Source of the DNA: VAZQ01 sp963725185 | GTDB lineage: Bacteria > Pseudomonadota > Alphaproteobacteria > Rhizobiales > Xanthobacteraceae | Assembly (NCBI GenBank): GCA_963725185.1 | Contig: CAVRXO010000006.1 | Location: forward strand, 2,108,001-2,172,000 | Reading direction: 5' to 3' | Length of the DNA stretch: 64,000 bases | Shown: positions 45,083-53,689 of the stretch, piece by piece | Position numbering within the stretch: the first letter of the stretch is position 1 | Layout of the letters: each line of letters starts with the position of its first letter | Notes under the pieces: generated by a model | The model's database searches: none | What the model was told of the DNA's origin: nothing | Seen by the model: only the letters and a program-made list of their open reading frames with translations | Translations under genes and position numbers: made by a program

Positions 45083-46075
45083 ATGAGACTTCTCCGGAGA
45101 GCTTTTCTGCATCTGGCCGCCGGCGCTGCGGCGCTCCCGCTCGTTGCGCGCATCGCGCGGGCGCAGGCGTACCCGACGCGCCCGATAACGACGATCGTTC
45201 CGTTCGCCCCGGGCGGGGGCACCGACGTGGCCGCCCGCATCGTGGGCGAGCACATGGCGCGCACGCTCGGGCAGCAAATCGTCGTGCAAAACATCGCCGG
45301 CGCCGGCGGCACCGTCGGCTCGGCGCGGGCCATGCGCGCCGATCCCGATGGCTACACCATCTTGATGGGCCAGATGGGAACGCATGCCGCCGCCGTCGCG
45401 CTCTATCCGAGCCTGCCCTACAAACCCGACGTCGACTTCGAGCCGATCGGCCTGGTCGCGGCCGCGCCGGTGGTGATCGTGGCGAGGCGGGACTTTCCGC
45501 CCAACGACCTCAAGGAATTCGTCGCCTTCGTGAAAGCGAATTCCGACAAGCTCAATGTCTCGCATGCCGGCGTCGGCTCGATATTCTTCACCACCTGTCT
45601 CCTGCTCGATTCGATCCTGGACGTGAAACCGACACTGGTGCCCTTCAACGGCGGAGCTCCGGCCATGAACGCGCTGATGGCCGGCCAGGTCGACTATATG
45701 TGCGGCGATATCCTGACCTCGGCTCCGCAATTGCGCGCCGGCACCATCAAGGCCTATGCGATCGCCGGGACCGCGCGCAATCCGGCCCTCCCGAACGTGC
45801 CGACGACCGGCGAGGCCGGGTTGCCGGAGTACCAGGCGTCCGCCTGGTTTGCGCTGTTTGCACCCAAGGCGACCCCGCAGCCGATCCTCGAGAAGCTCAC
45901 GGCGGCCCTTGACCAGGCCCTTGACGATGCGGACGTGCGCCGGCGGCTGTCCGAGCTTGGCAACGACATTCCCGACAAGCCGAGCCGTGGACCGCAGGCG
46001 CTGCGCACCCTGCTCAAGCGCGAGATCGCGCGCTGGACCCCGATCATCCAGGCCGCCCACGTCAAGGCCGAATAG
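45083..46075 (+). CDS. Bug/TctC family solute-binding protein
   Basis: 330 residues: RLLRRAFLHLAAGAAALPL export signal, AYPTRPITTIVPFAPGGGTDVAARIVGEHMARTLGQQIVVQNIAGAGGTVGSARAMRADPDGYTILMG, LVPFNGGAPAMNALMAGQVDYM and LFAPKATPQPILEKLTAAL. A classical receptor related to its upstream neighbour. CGGAGGCACGAG precedes ATG 45083, which sets the start. No TctA/TctB genes. Confidence 0.91.
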   Translation: MRLLRRAFLHLAAGAAALPLVARIARAQAYPTRPITTIVPFAPGGGTDVAARIVGEHMARTLGQQIVVQNIAGAGGTVGSARAMRADPDGYTILMGQMGTHAAAVALYPSLPYKPDVDFEPIGLVAAAPVVIVARRDFPPNDLKEFVAFVKANSDKLNVSHAGVGSIFFTTCLLLDSILDVKPTLVPFNGGAPAMNALMAGQVDYMCGDILTSAPQLRAGTIKAYAIAGTARNPALPNVPTTGEAGLPEYQASAWFALFAPKATPQPILEKLTAALDQALDDADVRRRLSELGNDIPDKPSRGPQALRTLLKREIARWTPIIQAAHVKAE

Positions 46076-46219
46076 GCGCGTGCGCCGCAGGCGCGATCAG
46101 GAACCGCGGTGCTCATTTTTCCACTCAGGCATGCGGAAAGCTTCGAAAAAGGGCGTATTTGGGCCGCGCTTGGAATCTTGGCCCGCCTTCGATAGATTGC
46201 GGTCGGCGAGACGACTGCC

Positions 46220-47884
46220 ATGGATGATGAAACAAACGGCCGGCCGCAGCTCGATGCAGCGCAGCTGCAGGCGCTGCTTGACGCCGTCGACCGGCTGACC
46301 TCCGCCCGGTCGCTCGACGATGTGCTCGGGCACATCCTCGCCATCGGGCAGCAGCTGACGGCGTCGCAGGCAGGCTCGGTCATCCTGCATGATCCCAAGA
46401 AGGACGAGCTGTATTTTGCAGCCGCCACCGGACCGACCGCCGGCGAGGTGAAGGACCTGCGAATCCCGGTCGGCAAGGGCAAGGCCGGAATGGTCTTTGC
46501 CCGCCGCCTTTCGATCATCGAGAACGACCTGCAGGATCACTTCAAGGCCGTCGACCAGAAGACGCATTTCGCCACGCGCTCGATGGTCTGCGTGCCGCTT
46601 GTTTGCGCCGACAAATGCTACGGCGTGCTGCAGCTCCTGAACAAGGAGGTCGCCGGCGGCGCGCAGCCCTTTGACAAGATCGACCTCGAGCTCACGCAGC
46701 GGCTCGCGATCCAGGCGACCATTGCGATCCGCAACGGCTTCCTGTTCGAGCGCATGCTCGCCAGCAGCGGCCTGCATGGGCGGGCCGAGGATCGCCACGA
46801 TCTGGTGGCGCGGTTCACCGGCCAGAATCCGACCCCGGTCGTGGAGCTGGCCACCATCCTGTTCGTCGATATGCGCGGATTCACCAGATTTTGCCGGGAC
46901 CTGGGCAATGATCCGGTGCGCATTCAATCCTATCTGAACCAATTCTTCGGCGTATTGGCGGACGCGGTTCTGTCGAATGGCGGCATCGTCAACAAGTTCC
47001 TGGGCGATGGGCTGCTGGCGATCTTCCGCGGCACCGACGCGCCGGCGCGCGCGGTGCAATCCGCCTTCGCCATGCACGAGAGGTTTGCTCCGTTGCGCAA
47101 GGGCTGGCAGGAGAACGAGGCCGAGGTCGTGAGCGCGGACATCGGATATCTCGACATCGGCGTCGGCATCGCGTCGGATCGGATCACCATCGGCGCGGTC
47201 GGCGACGACAAGGTGAGCGACTTCACGATCATCGGCGGGGCCGTCAATCTCGCGGCTGCGCTCGAGCGCATGGCGCGTGGGGGCAAGCGCATCCTCTGCG
47301 ACGGCCCGACTTTTCGGGCCGTCAAGGTCCTGGTCAGCGAGGTGAACGGCCCCGAATCGATCAAGCTCGGCACCAGCGATTCGAGTTTCCAGATCTACGA
47401 CCTGCGCAGTCTCGGCACCGCCGACAAGCGCGGCAGGGTTTTCATCTGTCATGCCCATCCCGACCTCGACCGCATCAAAGAGCTGATCATTCCGCTCCTG
47501 ACCAAGGCCGGCTACGAGATATTCCTGGCCGAGAGCTCGATTGCCATCGGCGAGGATTGGGACAAGGCGATCGAGAAGGCGATCAGGGCGAGCGACTACT
47601 TCCTGGTCGTGATATCGAAAACCGCCTTGAAATCCTCACCGGTGAGCGACGAGGTCCATTTCGCCTTCAGCCTGGAAAAGGCCAAGGGCCGGGCCTGGAT
47701 CATGCCGGTGGTGCTGGAGCACGCCGGCGATCCGGCCGAAATTCACTGGCAGCTTCCGCGGCGCCAATACAAGGATCTCACCAGCAAGGACGGAGTTGCG
47801 GACTTCGAGGTTATGCTGAGCAGGCTTGGCCGCGGCGCCGAAGCGGGTCTGCGCAGCGTGGAGCCGTCGAGCCTGTCGGGGTGA
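46220..47884 (+). CDS. GAF - class III nucleotide cyclase - TIR fusion protein
   Basis: 554 residues in three domains. (1) GAF sensor, about 20-175 (ITASQAGSVILHDP-type start, CVPLVCADKCYGVLQLLN). (2) Class III adenylate/guanylate cyclase, about 207-395: metal Asp 217 in ILFVDMRGFT, Lys 259 and Asp 263 in VNKFLGDGLLAIF, Asp 334 in SDFTIIGGAVNL, Asn 343. The transition-state Arg expected four residues after Asn 343 is Ala 347. (3) TIR domain from about 405: RVFICHAHPDLDRIKELI, a BB-loop-like FLAESSIAIGEDWDKAI, and Glu 478 in SPVSDEVHFAF where the NADase Glu normally lies. No membrane segment, so it should be cytoplasmic. It may couple ligand sensing to cyclic-nucleotide synthesis and NAD cleavage or assembly (inference). 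Neighbours give no defence context. Confidence 0.88.
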   Translation: MDDETNGRPQLDAAQLQALLDAVDRLTSARSLDDVLGHILAIGQQLTASQAGSVILHDPKKDELYFAAATGPTAGEVKDLRIPVGKGKAGMVFARRLSIIENDLQDHFKAVDQKTHFATRSMVCVPLVCADKCYGVLQLLNKEVAGGAQPFDKIDLELTQRLAIQATIAIRNGFLFERMLASSGLHGRAEDRHDLVARFTGQNPTPVVELATILFVDMRGFTRFCRDLGNDPVRIQSYLNQFFGVLADAVLSNGGIVNKFLGDGLLAIFRGTDAPARAVQSAFAMHERFAPLRKGWQENEAEVVSADIGYLDIGVGIASDRITIGAVGDDKVSDFTIIGGAVNLAAALERMARGGKRILCDGPTFRAVKVLVSEVNGPESIKLGTSDSSFQIYDLRSLGTADKRGRVFICHAHPDLDRIKELIIPLLTKAGYEIFLAESSIAIGEDWDKAIEKAIRASDYFLVVISKTALKSSPVSDEVHFAFSLEKAKGRAWIMPVVLEHAGDPAEIHWQLPRRQYKDLTSKDGVADFEVMLSRLGRGAEAGLRSVEPSSLSG

Positions 47885-47908
47885 GCCGGGCCGACAATCG
47901 GGTAGCCT

Positions 47909-48967
47909 CTATTTCTGCGTGTCCCAGGCCTGCAACGCGGCCGACGAGGTGGCGCCCCCGATCACGCAGGGCAGGCCGAACTCCACCTGCCCGGCGGCGG
48001 CGGCCGCGATGCAGCCGATCGCCAGCGCGCCCTCGCCCACCTTGCCCCACAGCGAGACTTCGCGCCGGTAGCCGGGACCCTTGGTCTTGAGCTCCTCGAT
48101 GGCGGCGAGCGATTCCTTGCGGATGCGGGCGCCCTCCATGGTCTGGGCGGCTTCGATCACCTCGTTGAGGATCGGCACGATCGAGCGCGGCTGGTGGCTG
48201 CTCGCGCGCTTGAGCATGGCGAGCAGATCGTGGCTGCGCGTCGCATTGCTGACCAGCGTGTACTTGGCCATGCCGCCGACGGTGAGCTTCTCGACGCTTT
48301 CGGTCTCCTTGGACCAGGGCAGCATGACGATGATCCGCGATACCGGCCGATAGTTGCCGGTCGCGAAGTAACAGCCCCACAAGGTATCAAGCAGCTCCGG
48401 GCTTGAATCGAATGTCAGGGCGCTGGGCTTGGGCGTGCTGCTGCCGAAATAGCTCTTCATCTTGTCGAACAAGGCCGGCTTGACGCTCTCCAACGGCACC
48501 TGGTCGAGGGCCGGAAGCGAGCCGTCGAGATACTTTTCGATCATCACCGCGCGGCTCGGCATGCGGTCGGCGAACTTTTTCAACAGCGCCTTCCAATCCG
48601 GCAGCCCCGAATAGGCGATCGCGCGCACCACGATCCATTGGTCCTCCTCGGCCAAGGCCGGCAGCACCTTGGCGACAAGACTTTCGGCCTCGCTCGGGTG
48701 CGCACCGATGACGCCGGCCAGGAAGCCCACATAAACCCCGGCCGAATCCGCATCCTGCAGGACGCCGCGCCGGCTCAGCACCTTCATGGCGATGGGAACC
48801 GAGGCGGGATCAGGCCGGTTGCGATAGCCGTCGATCCATTTGAGCACGTCCTCGCGCGAGGATACCTCCTCCAGGTGTCCGAGGGCCGCGGCCGCAGTCG
48901 GAAGGATCAGGATGGCAAGGACGATTGGGGCGATGCAAAGCAACGCGTAGCTCAAGGCACGACGCAT
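47909..48967 (-). CDS. Exported or membrane-anchored helical protein of unknown function
   Basis: 352 residues. The hydrophobic N-terminus ALSYALLCIAPIVLAILILP is a signal or anchor. Then LGHLEEVSSREDVLKWIDGYRNRPDPASVPIAMKVLSRRGVLQDADSAGVYVGFLAGVIGAHP and following helices have a HEAT-repeat-like look. A second short hydrophobic segment near the end (GALAIGCIAAAAAGQVEFGLPCVIGGA) closes the protein. I do not recognise a named family. GGAGGG precedes ATG 48967. It is convergent with the cyclase-TIR gene, 24 bp apart. Confidence 0.72.
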   Translation of the reverse strand: MRRALSYALLCIAPIVLAILILPTAAAALGHLEEVSSREDVLKWIDGYRNRPDPASVPIAMKVLSRRGVLQDADSAGVYVGFLAGVIGAHPSEAESLVAKVLPALAEEDQWIVVRAIAYSGLPDWKALLKKFADRMPSRAVMIEKYLDGSLPALDQVPLESVKPALFDKMKSYFGSSTPKPSALTFDSSPELLDTLWGCYFATGNYRPVSRIIVMLPWSKETESVEKLTVGGMAKYTLVSNATRSHDLLAMLKRASSHQPRSIVPILNEVIEAAQTMEGARIRKESLAAIEELKTKGPGYRREVSLWGKVGEGALAIGCIAAAAAGQVEFGLPCVIGGATSSAALQAWDTQK

Positions 48968-49138
48968 GGATCCCTCCAGCGCACCCCCGTGCGCACGCGC
49001 CTCCAGCCGCTTGCTGGTTTGCCCAGCCGGTCGGACATTTTCGTGTTTTGGACGTGGCCGCGGCGTGCAAAATTGAGGGTATTTAGGCGCATGTCCCGGC
49101 AAGTCCCGCCGCGCGCTTTTCAACCGGAAATCCGCGCG

Positions 49139-49399
49139 TCAGCTTCCCTGCACGAATTGAACGCCGATCTGTCCATCGGAGCGCCGCGCCACCCGGCAGC
49201 GTCGCCGGAACCAGAGCGTGAACTCGTCCGGCACCTCCTGGATCCCGACCGTGAGCTTGGCGCCGCCAACCGAAATGTCGCATATGATGCAGCTCATGGG
49301 CGGCGAGCCGTTGCCCGGATCGATTTGCGCCAGGTACTGCAAATCATAACGGGTGGTCTTGCGACGCTCGCGGAAGTCATCGGACCGGAACAGCGCCAT
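49139..49399 (-). CDS. PilZ domain protein
   Basis: 86 residues: RERRKTTRYDLQYLAQIDPGNG...CIICDISVGGAKLTV. The RxxxR box (RKTTR, with RR before it) and the DxSxxG box (DISVGG) are the c-di-GMP-binding motifs of PilZ. It is a stand-alone single domain, so it would work as an adaptor for c-di-GMP. It lies between the unknown helical protein gene and the divergent purD. Confidence 0.88.
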   Translation of the reverse strand: MALFRSDDFRERRKTTRYDLQYLAQIDPGNGSPPMSCIICDISVGGAKLTVGIQEVPDEFTLWFRRRCRVARRSDGQIGVQFVQGS

Positions 49400-49533
49400 C
49401 GGAAGCTCGCAGTTGCTGAATCATGGGAGCCCAAGGATGGACGGCGATCCGTAAACGGTTTTCCTCGCCACTCGCTAAAACTGCAGCAATGTCGGCGACC
49501 CCGGCCGCACCGCTGCCAATCGGTTAATGAAAC

Positions 49534-50820
49534 ATGAATATCCTCCTCATCGGTTCGGGCGGTCGCGAACATGCCCTGGCCTGGAAGATCGCGGCGAGCC
49601 CGCTGGTCGGCCGGCTCATCTGCGCGCCCGGCAATGCCGGCATCGCCCAGGAATGCGAAATCGTGTCGCTCGATCCCGCCGACCATGCGGCGGTGATCGC
49701 GTTCTGCCGGGCGCGGGCGATCGACCTCGTGGTGGTCGGTCCCGAGACGCCGCTCTGCGCCGGCATCGTGGACGACCTGGCGGCCGCCGGCATCAAGGCT
49801 TTCGGCCCGAGCAAGGCCGCGGCGCAGCTCGAAGGCTCGAAGGGCTTCACCAAGGACCTCTGCCGGGCGAACGCAATTCCGACCGCCGCCTATGAGCGCT
49901 TCACCGCCGTGGCGGCGGCCAAGGCTTATTTGCACGCCCATGGGGTGCCGATCGTGGTCAAGGCCGACGGGCTTGCCGCCGGCAAGGGCGTCGTGGTCGC
50001 CACCACGATGGCGCAAGCCGAGGCCGCGCTTGAGGCGATGCTGGGCGGCGGCTTCGGCGCCGCGGGTGCCGAAGTCGTGATCGAGGAGTTTCTCGCCGGC
50101 GAGGAAGCTTCCTTCTTCGCGCTCTGCGACGGCGACAGCGCGATCCCGCTCGCGTCGGCGCAGGACCACAAGCGCGCCTTCGACGGCGATCGCGGACCCA
50201 ATACCGGCGGCATGGGGGCCTATTCGCCGGCGCCCGCCCTAACCCCCGAGCTCACGCGCCGCGTCATGGACGAGATCGTGCTGCCGACCGTGCGCGCCAT
50301 GAAGGCGCGGGGCACGCCGTTCAAGGGGGTGCTCTATGCCGGATTGATGCTCACCGCGGACGGCCCCAAGCTGATCGAATACAATGTGCGTTTCGGCGAC
50401 CCGGAATGTCAGGTGCTCATGCTGCGGCTGATGTCGGACCTGGTCCCCGCTTTGCTCGCCTGCTGCGACGGTATGCTGAAGAATTTCGATCTGCGCTGGT
50501 TTCCGGACGCCGCCTTGACGGTGGTGATGGCCGCCAAGGGCTATCCCGAGCGTTATGCCAAAGGCTCCGTGATCGAGGGGCTTGAGGCCGCGGCCGCGGT
50601 CGAGGGCGTCCAAATCTTTCATGCCGGCACTTTGGCCGAGGGGAACCGCATCCTTGCCAATGGGGGCCGCGTGCTCAACGTCTCGGCGCTCGGCAAGACG
50701 GTCGCCGAGGCGCAAAGGCGCGCCTATGCGGCCGTCGACCGCATCCGCTGGGCCGATGGCTTCTGCCGCCGCGACATCGGGCACTTGGCGGTGGAGCGCG
50801 AAACGGCGGGGCGCCCATGA
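49534..50820 (+). CDS. purD: Phosphoribosylamine-glycine ligase PurD
   Basis: 428 residues, an ATP-grasp ligase making GAR in purine synthesis. MNILLIGSGGREHALAWKIAAS, VVGPETPLCAGIVDDL, GPSKAAAQLEGSKGFTKDL, VVKADGLAAGKGVVVA, SAQDHKRAFDGDRGPNTGGMGAYSPAP and EYNVRFGDPECQVLM are all standard. The stop overlaps the ATG of the next gene by 4 nt. Confidence 0.97.
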   Translation: MNILLIGSGGREHALAWKIAASPLVGRLICAPGNAGIAQECEIVSLDPADHAAVIAFCRARAIDLVVVGPETPLCAGIVDDLAAAGIKAFGPSKAAAQLEGSKGFTKDLCRANAIPTAAYERFTAVAAAKAYLHAHGVPIVVKADGLAAGKGVVVATTMAQAEAALEAMLGGGFGAAGAEVVIEEFLAGEEASFFALCDGDSAIPLASAQDHKRAFDGDRGPNTGGMGAYSPAPALTPELTRRVMDEIVLPTVRAMKARGTPFKGVLYAGLMLTADGPKLIEYNVRFGDPECQVLMLRLMSDLVPALLACCDGMLKNFDLRWFPDAALTVVMAAKGYPERYAKGSVIEGLEAAAAVEGVQIFHAGTLAEGNRILANGGRVLNVSALGKTVAEAQRRAYAAVDRIRWADGFCRRDIGHLAVERETAGRP

Positions 50821-51647
50821 AGACCTTCGGGCTCGCGCTCGGCGGCGGCGGCGCGCGCGGGATCGCGCATATCTCGGTGCTCGAAGCCATCGATGACCTG
50901 AACCTGCGGCCGGCGGCGATCGCCGGCACCTCGGTCGGCGCCTTGATCGGCGCGGCCTATGCGGCGGGCATGACCGGCAAGGCAATCCGCCGCCATGTGA
51001 TCGCGCTCGCGCATGATCGCACCGACATGTTCCGCCGGCTGATCGCCGCGCGCGCCGGCAGCTTGGCCAACCTGTTTGCGGCCGGCTTCGGCAGCGCGAC
51101 GCTGATCGATGCCGAGAAGCTCTGCAGCCAGTTCATGCCCGAGGCGGTGCCGCCGGAGTTCGAGGACCTGCAAATCCCGCTGATCGTCATGGCGTCCGAT
51201 CTCTACCGGCGCCGGCAAGTGGCTTTGTCCTCCGGCAGCTTGCGCCCCGCGCTCGCCGCCTCGATCGCGCTGCCCAGCCTGATGCGGCCGGTCGTCCTCG
51301 GCGATCAGGTCCTGGTCGACGGCGGCGCCACCAATCCGCTGCCGTTCGATCAGTTGCGCGGGCGCGCCGATATCGTGGTGGCGGTCGACATTTCGGGCGA
51401 GCCGAACGAAGAGCGGCGCGACCTTCCGAGTCCGTGGGAATGCCTGGTGAGCACGGTGCTGGTCATGGGCAATGCGATCACGACCGAGAAATTGAAGCAC
51501 GGCGCGCCTGACCTGATGGTGCGGCCCAATGTGGGGATTTTCCGCACGCTCGACTTCTTCCAGGCCAGCGCCATCCTGCGTGCGGCCGAGCCCGCCAAGG
51601 CCGAGATCCGCTCCGCGCTCGAAGCCCTGATCCTGTCCCGGGCTTGA
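50817..51647 (+). CDS. Patatin-like phospholipase family protein (RssA-like)
   Basis: 276 residues. LALGGGGARGIAHISVLEAI (oxyanion loop), IAGTSVGALIGAAYAAGM (GxSxG with catalytic Ser near residue 41), ASIALPSLMRPV, and DGGATNPLPFDQLR (catalytic Asp in DGG) define the bacterial patatin/RssA family of lipid acyl hydrolases. ATGA overlap with purD implies translational coupling, which is unusual functionally since the two pathways are unrelated. Confidence 0.9.
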   Translation: MKTFGLALGGGGARGIAHISVLEAIDDLNLRPAAIAGTSVGALIGAAYAAGMTGKAIRRHVIALAHDRTDMFRRLIAARAGSLANLFAAGFGSATLIDAEKLCSQFMPEAVPPEFEDLQIPLIVMASDLYRRRQVALSSGSLRPALAASIALPSLMRPVVLGDQVLVDGGATNPLPFDQLRGRADIVVAVDISGEPNEERRDLPSPWECLVSTVLVMGNAITTEKLKHGAPDLMVRPNVGIFRTLDFFQASAILRAAEPAKAEIRSALEALILSRA

Positions 51648-51659
51648 CCCGCATCCGGG

Positions 51660-51938
51660 CTAGCGAACGTCGCAGCGGCGCGCGTCTTCCAGGGAGGCGT
51701 TGTTCAGATTGATCCAATTCACGGCCGCGAAATAACAGACCGCGACCGACTTGTCCTTTTGCAGGGTCACCAGGAAGGAATCCCGGTTGTCGGTGCTTTC
51801 GCCGTGCGCGAAGGTGACGCTCTTTATCTCGTATCCTTTCCCCAGCAAGGTCTTGAAGGACTGCTGCTCTTGCGCGCCGCAGTCGGGCGCCTGCAGCACG
51901 CAGACCAACCCGAGCGCGAACGCGAACGACCTGTTCAT
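51660..51938 (-). CDS. Small secreted protein of unknown function (92 aa)
   Basis: A signal peptide (1-22, ending APDCGA) and a mature domain QSFKTLLGKGYEIKSVTFAHGESTDNRDSFLVTLQKDKSVAVCYFAAVNWINLNNASLEDARRCDVR with two Cys that could form a disulphide. Proteins with the pattern 'LL..GYE.K.V......F..LQK....A.C.F' are common in Rhizobiales without a known role. The upstream sequence reads CAAGGAGGTCCC before the ATG, a strong ribosome site. Confidence 0.78.
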   Translation of the reverse strand: MNRSFAFALGLVCVLQAPDCGAQEQQSFKTLLGKGYEIKSVTFAHGESTDNRDSFLVTLQKDKSVAVCYFAAVNWINLNNASLEDARRCDVR

Positions 51939-52001
51939 GGGACCTCCTTGGATTGCAGCCGGTTGCGCCCTGCCACGCCTTCTATCATGGAAACGCGAGC
52001 G

Positions 52002-52448
52002 TCATCGCCGCTCGCGAAAGAAACCCTTGAGGAGCGCAGAGGCCTCTTCCTCGCCGATCCCGCCATAGACCTCCGGACGATGATGACAGCTGGGGGATGC
52101 GAAAAACCGTACCCCGTTGGCGACGGCGCCGCCCTTGGGATCGCTCGCGCCGTAATAGAGTCGGCGGATGCGCGCAAGCGAGATCGCGCCCGCGCACATC
52201 GCGCAGGGCTCGAGCGTGACATGAAGGTCGCAATCGCTGAGCCGCTCGCAGGCGAGCGCCAGCGCGGCGGCGCGGATCGCCACGATTTCGCAATGCGCCG
52301 TCGGGTCGCGCTCGGCGAGCGTGCGATTGCCGGCCAGCGCGATCACCTCCCCGTTGCGCACGATGACGCAGCCGACCGGCACCTCGCCGGCGGCGGCGGC
52401 GGCGCGGGCCTGCGCCAGCGCGACATCCATGAACGAGGGTGCGGCCAT
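52002..52448 (-). CDS. tadA: tRNA-specific adenosine deaminase TadA
   Basis: 148 residues. EVPVGCVIVRNGEVIALAGNRTL, DPTAHCEIVAIRAAA (catalytic zinc His-x-Glu; HCE instead of the usual HAE) and LEPCAMCAGAISLARIRRLYYGASDPKGGAV (PCxxC zinc ligands) identify TadA. It deaminates A34 to inosine in tRNA-Arg(ACG). It is divergent from the pseudouridine synthase gene, an order common in Rhizobiales. Confidence 0.95.
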   Translation of the reverse strand: MAAPSFMDVALAQARAAAAAGEVPVGCVIVRNGEVIALAGNRTLAERDPTAHCEIVAIRAAALALACERLSDCDLHVTLEPCAMCAGAISLARIRRLYYGASDPKGGAVANGVRFFASPSCHHRPEVYGGIGEEEASALLKGFFRERR

Positions 52449-53689
52449 CTCGAAATCCTTGTGTCAGATCCTTGTGTCAAGCCTCAACGCCTCTATACAC
52501 CGGCGGCAGCAATGGATCGAAAGACGGTGATGACCGGCAAGAGCGGACAGAAGCACGAATCAAACCGGGCGGGCGCATCGCCAAGGTGATGGCGCGCGCC
52601 GGGCTGTGCTCGCGCCGCGAGGCCGAGGCCTGGATCGCGGCCGGCCGCGTCGCGGTCAACGGCAAGCCCATCGCTTCGCCGGCACTCGACGTGGCGCCGC
52701 ACGACCGCATCACCGTCGACGGCGAGCCGCTGCCGCAACGCGAGCGCACGCGGCTCTTCGTTCTTCACAAGCCGCGCGGGCTGTTGACCAGCCATGCCGA
52801 CGCGCAAGGCCGCGCGACCATCTTCGCGGCGCTGCCGCCGGGCCTGCCGCGCCTCATCAGCGTCGGCCGGCTCGATCTCAACACCGAAGGTCTGCTGCTG
52901 CTCACCAATGACGGCGGGCTCGCCCGCACGCTCGAATTGCCGGCGACCGGCTGGTTGCGCCGCTATCGGGTGCGCGCCCACGGCCGCGTGCGCCAGCAGG
53001 AGCTCGACCGCTTGCGCGACGGCATCACCATCGAGGGCATCCGCTACGGATCGATCGAGGCGAGGCTCGAGCGCGAGCAGGGCGCCAATGCGTGGCTCAC
53101 CTTTGCGATGCGGGAGGGCAAGAACCGCGAGGTCAAGAACGTGCTCGGTCACCTCGGGCTGGCGGTCAATCGCCTGATCCGCGTGTCGTTTGGCCCGTTC
53201 CAGCTCGGCGATCTGCCGGAAGGCGCGGTCGAGGAGGTCAAGACCAGGGTTTTGCGCGAGCAATTGGGCGATCGCATTGCCGCGCTTTCCGGCGCCGATT
53301 TCTCGGCCCCGATCGTCAATACGCCGGCGGCCGGGAGTGGCGCCATCGCAACCGCGGCAACCGGCGCGCCTGCGGGCACATCTCCTCCCGCAAGGGAGAA
53401 AGCCAGCCCTCGCGCCCCGACCCGAGGGGCGGAGCGCAAAGCGGGTCGAGCGGGGCGCAACCAACAAGCGCAGGATGTGCCGGCGGCCAAGACGCCCGCG
53501 CGGCGCCTTCAGCATCAGCCTCCTTTCCGGGGGAGGGAATCGGCACCGGCCACCCCAACAACAAAACGCAAGCCCGGCAAGGACAGCAAGCGCCGCCGCG
53601 ACGCCGAGCGGTTCGGCGAGCCGGAGATGGCGCGGCGCGACCGGCGGCGCGGACGCGGCCCCGCTCCTGGCAAGCCGCGGGGGCGCTAA
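52439..53689 (+). CDS. rluB: 23S rRNA pseudouridine synthase RluB-type, start uncertain
   Basis: Core: S4 domain (GGRIAKVMARAGLCSRREAEAWIAAGRVAVNGKPI), LFVLHKPRGLLTSHAD, the catalytic-Asp motif VGRLDLNTEGLLLLTNDG and MREGKNREVKNVLGHLGLAVNRLIRVSFGPF. These fit the RsuA/RluB/RluE group, which forms pseudouridine in rRNA. The tail after about 53320 is low-complexity Ala/Pro/Arg/Lys and looks like repeat DNA turned into protein. In this frame the only start is GTG 52439, inside tadA. ATG 52530 (MTGKSGQKHES) is a natural start but in another frame, so one missing base near 52560-52570 is possible. Confidence 0.86.
   Translation: MRPSRNPCVRSLCQASTPLYTGGSNGSKDGDDRQERTEARIKPGGRIAKVMARAGLCSRREAEAWIAAGRVAVNGKPIASPALDVAPHDRITVDGEPLPQRERTRLFVLHKPRGLLTSHADAQGRATIFAALPPGLPRLISVGRLDLNTEGLLLLTNDGGLARTLELPATGWLRRYRVRAHGRVRQQELDRLRDGITIEGIRYGSIEARLEREQGANAWLTFAMREGKNREVKNVLGHLGLAVNRLIRVSFGPFQLGDLPEGAVEEVKTRVLREQLGDRIAALSGADFSAPIVNTPAAGSGAIATAATGAPAGTSPPAREKASPRAPTRGAERKAGRAGRNQQAQDVPAAKTPARRLQHQPPFRGRESAPATPTTKRKPGKDSKRRRDAERFGEPEMARRDRRRGRGPAPGKPRGR

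Noticed and set aside
46097..47458. A 453-codon antisense frame over the cyclase-TIR gene
   Set aside because: It is the shadow of a gene whose three domains are clear on the plus strand.
46220..49399. The cyclase-TIR gene and its neighbours as a complete CBASS or Pycsar operon
   Set aside because: There is no separate cyclic-nucleotide-binding effector, no HORMA/E1/E2 or phage-related gene; the neighbours are an unknown helical protein, a PilZ protein and purD.
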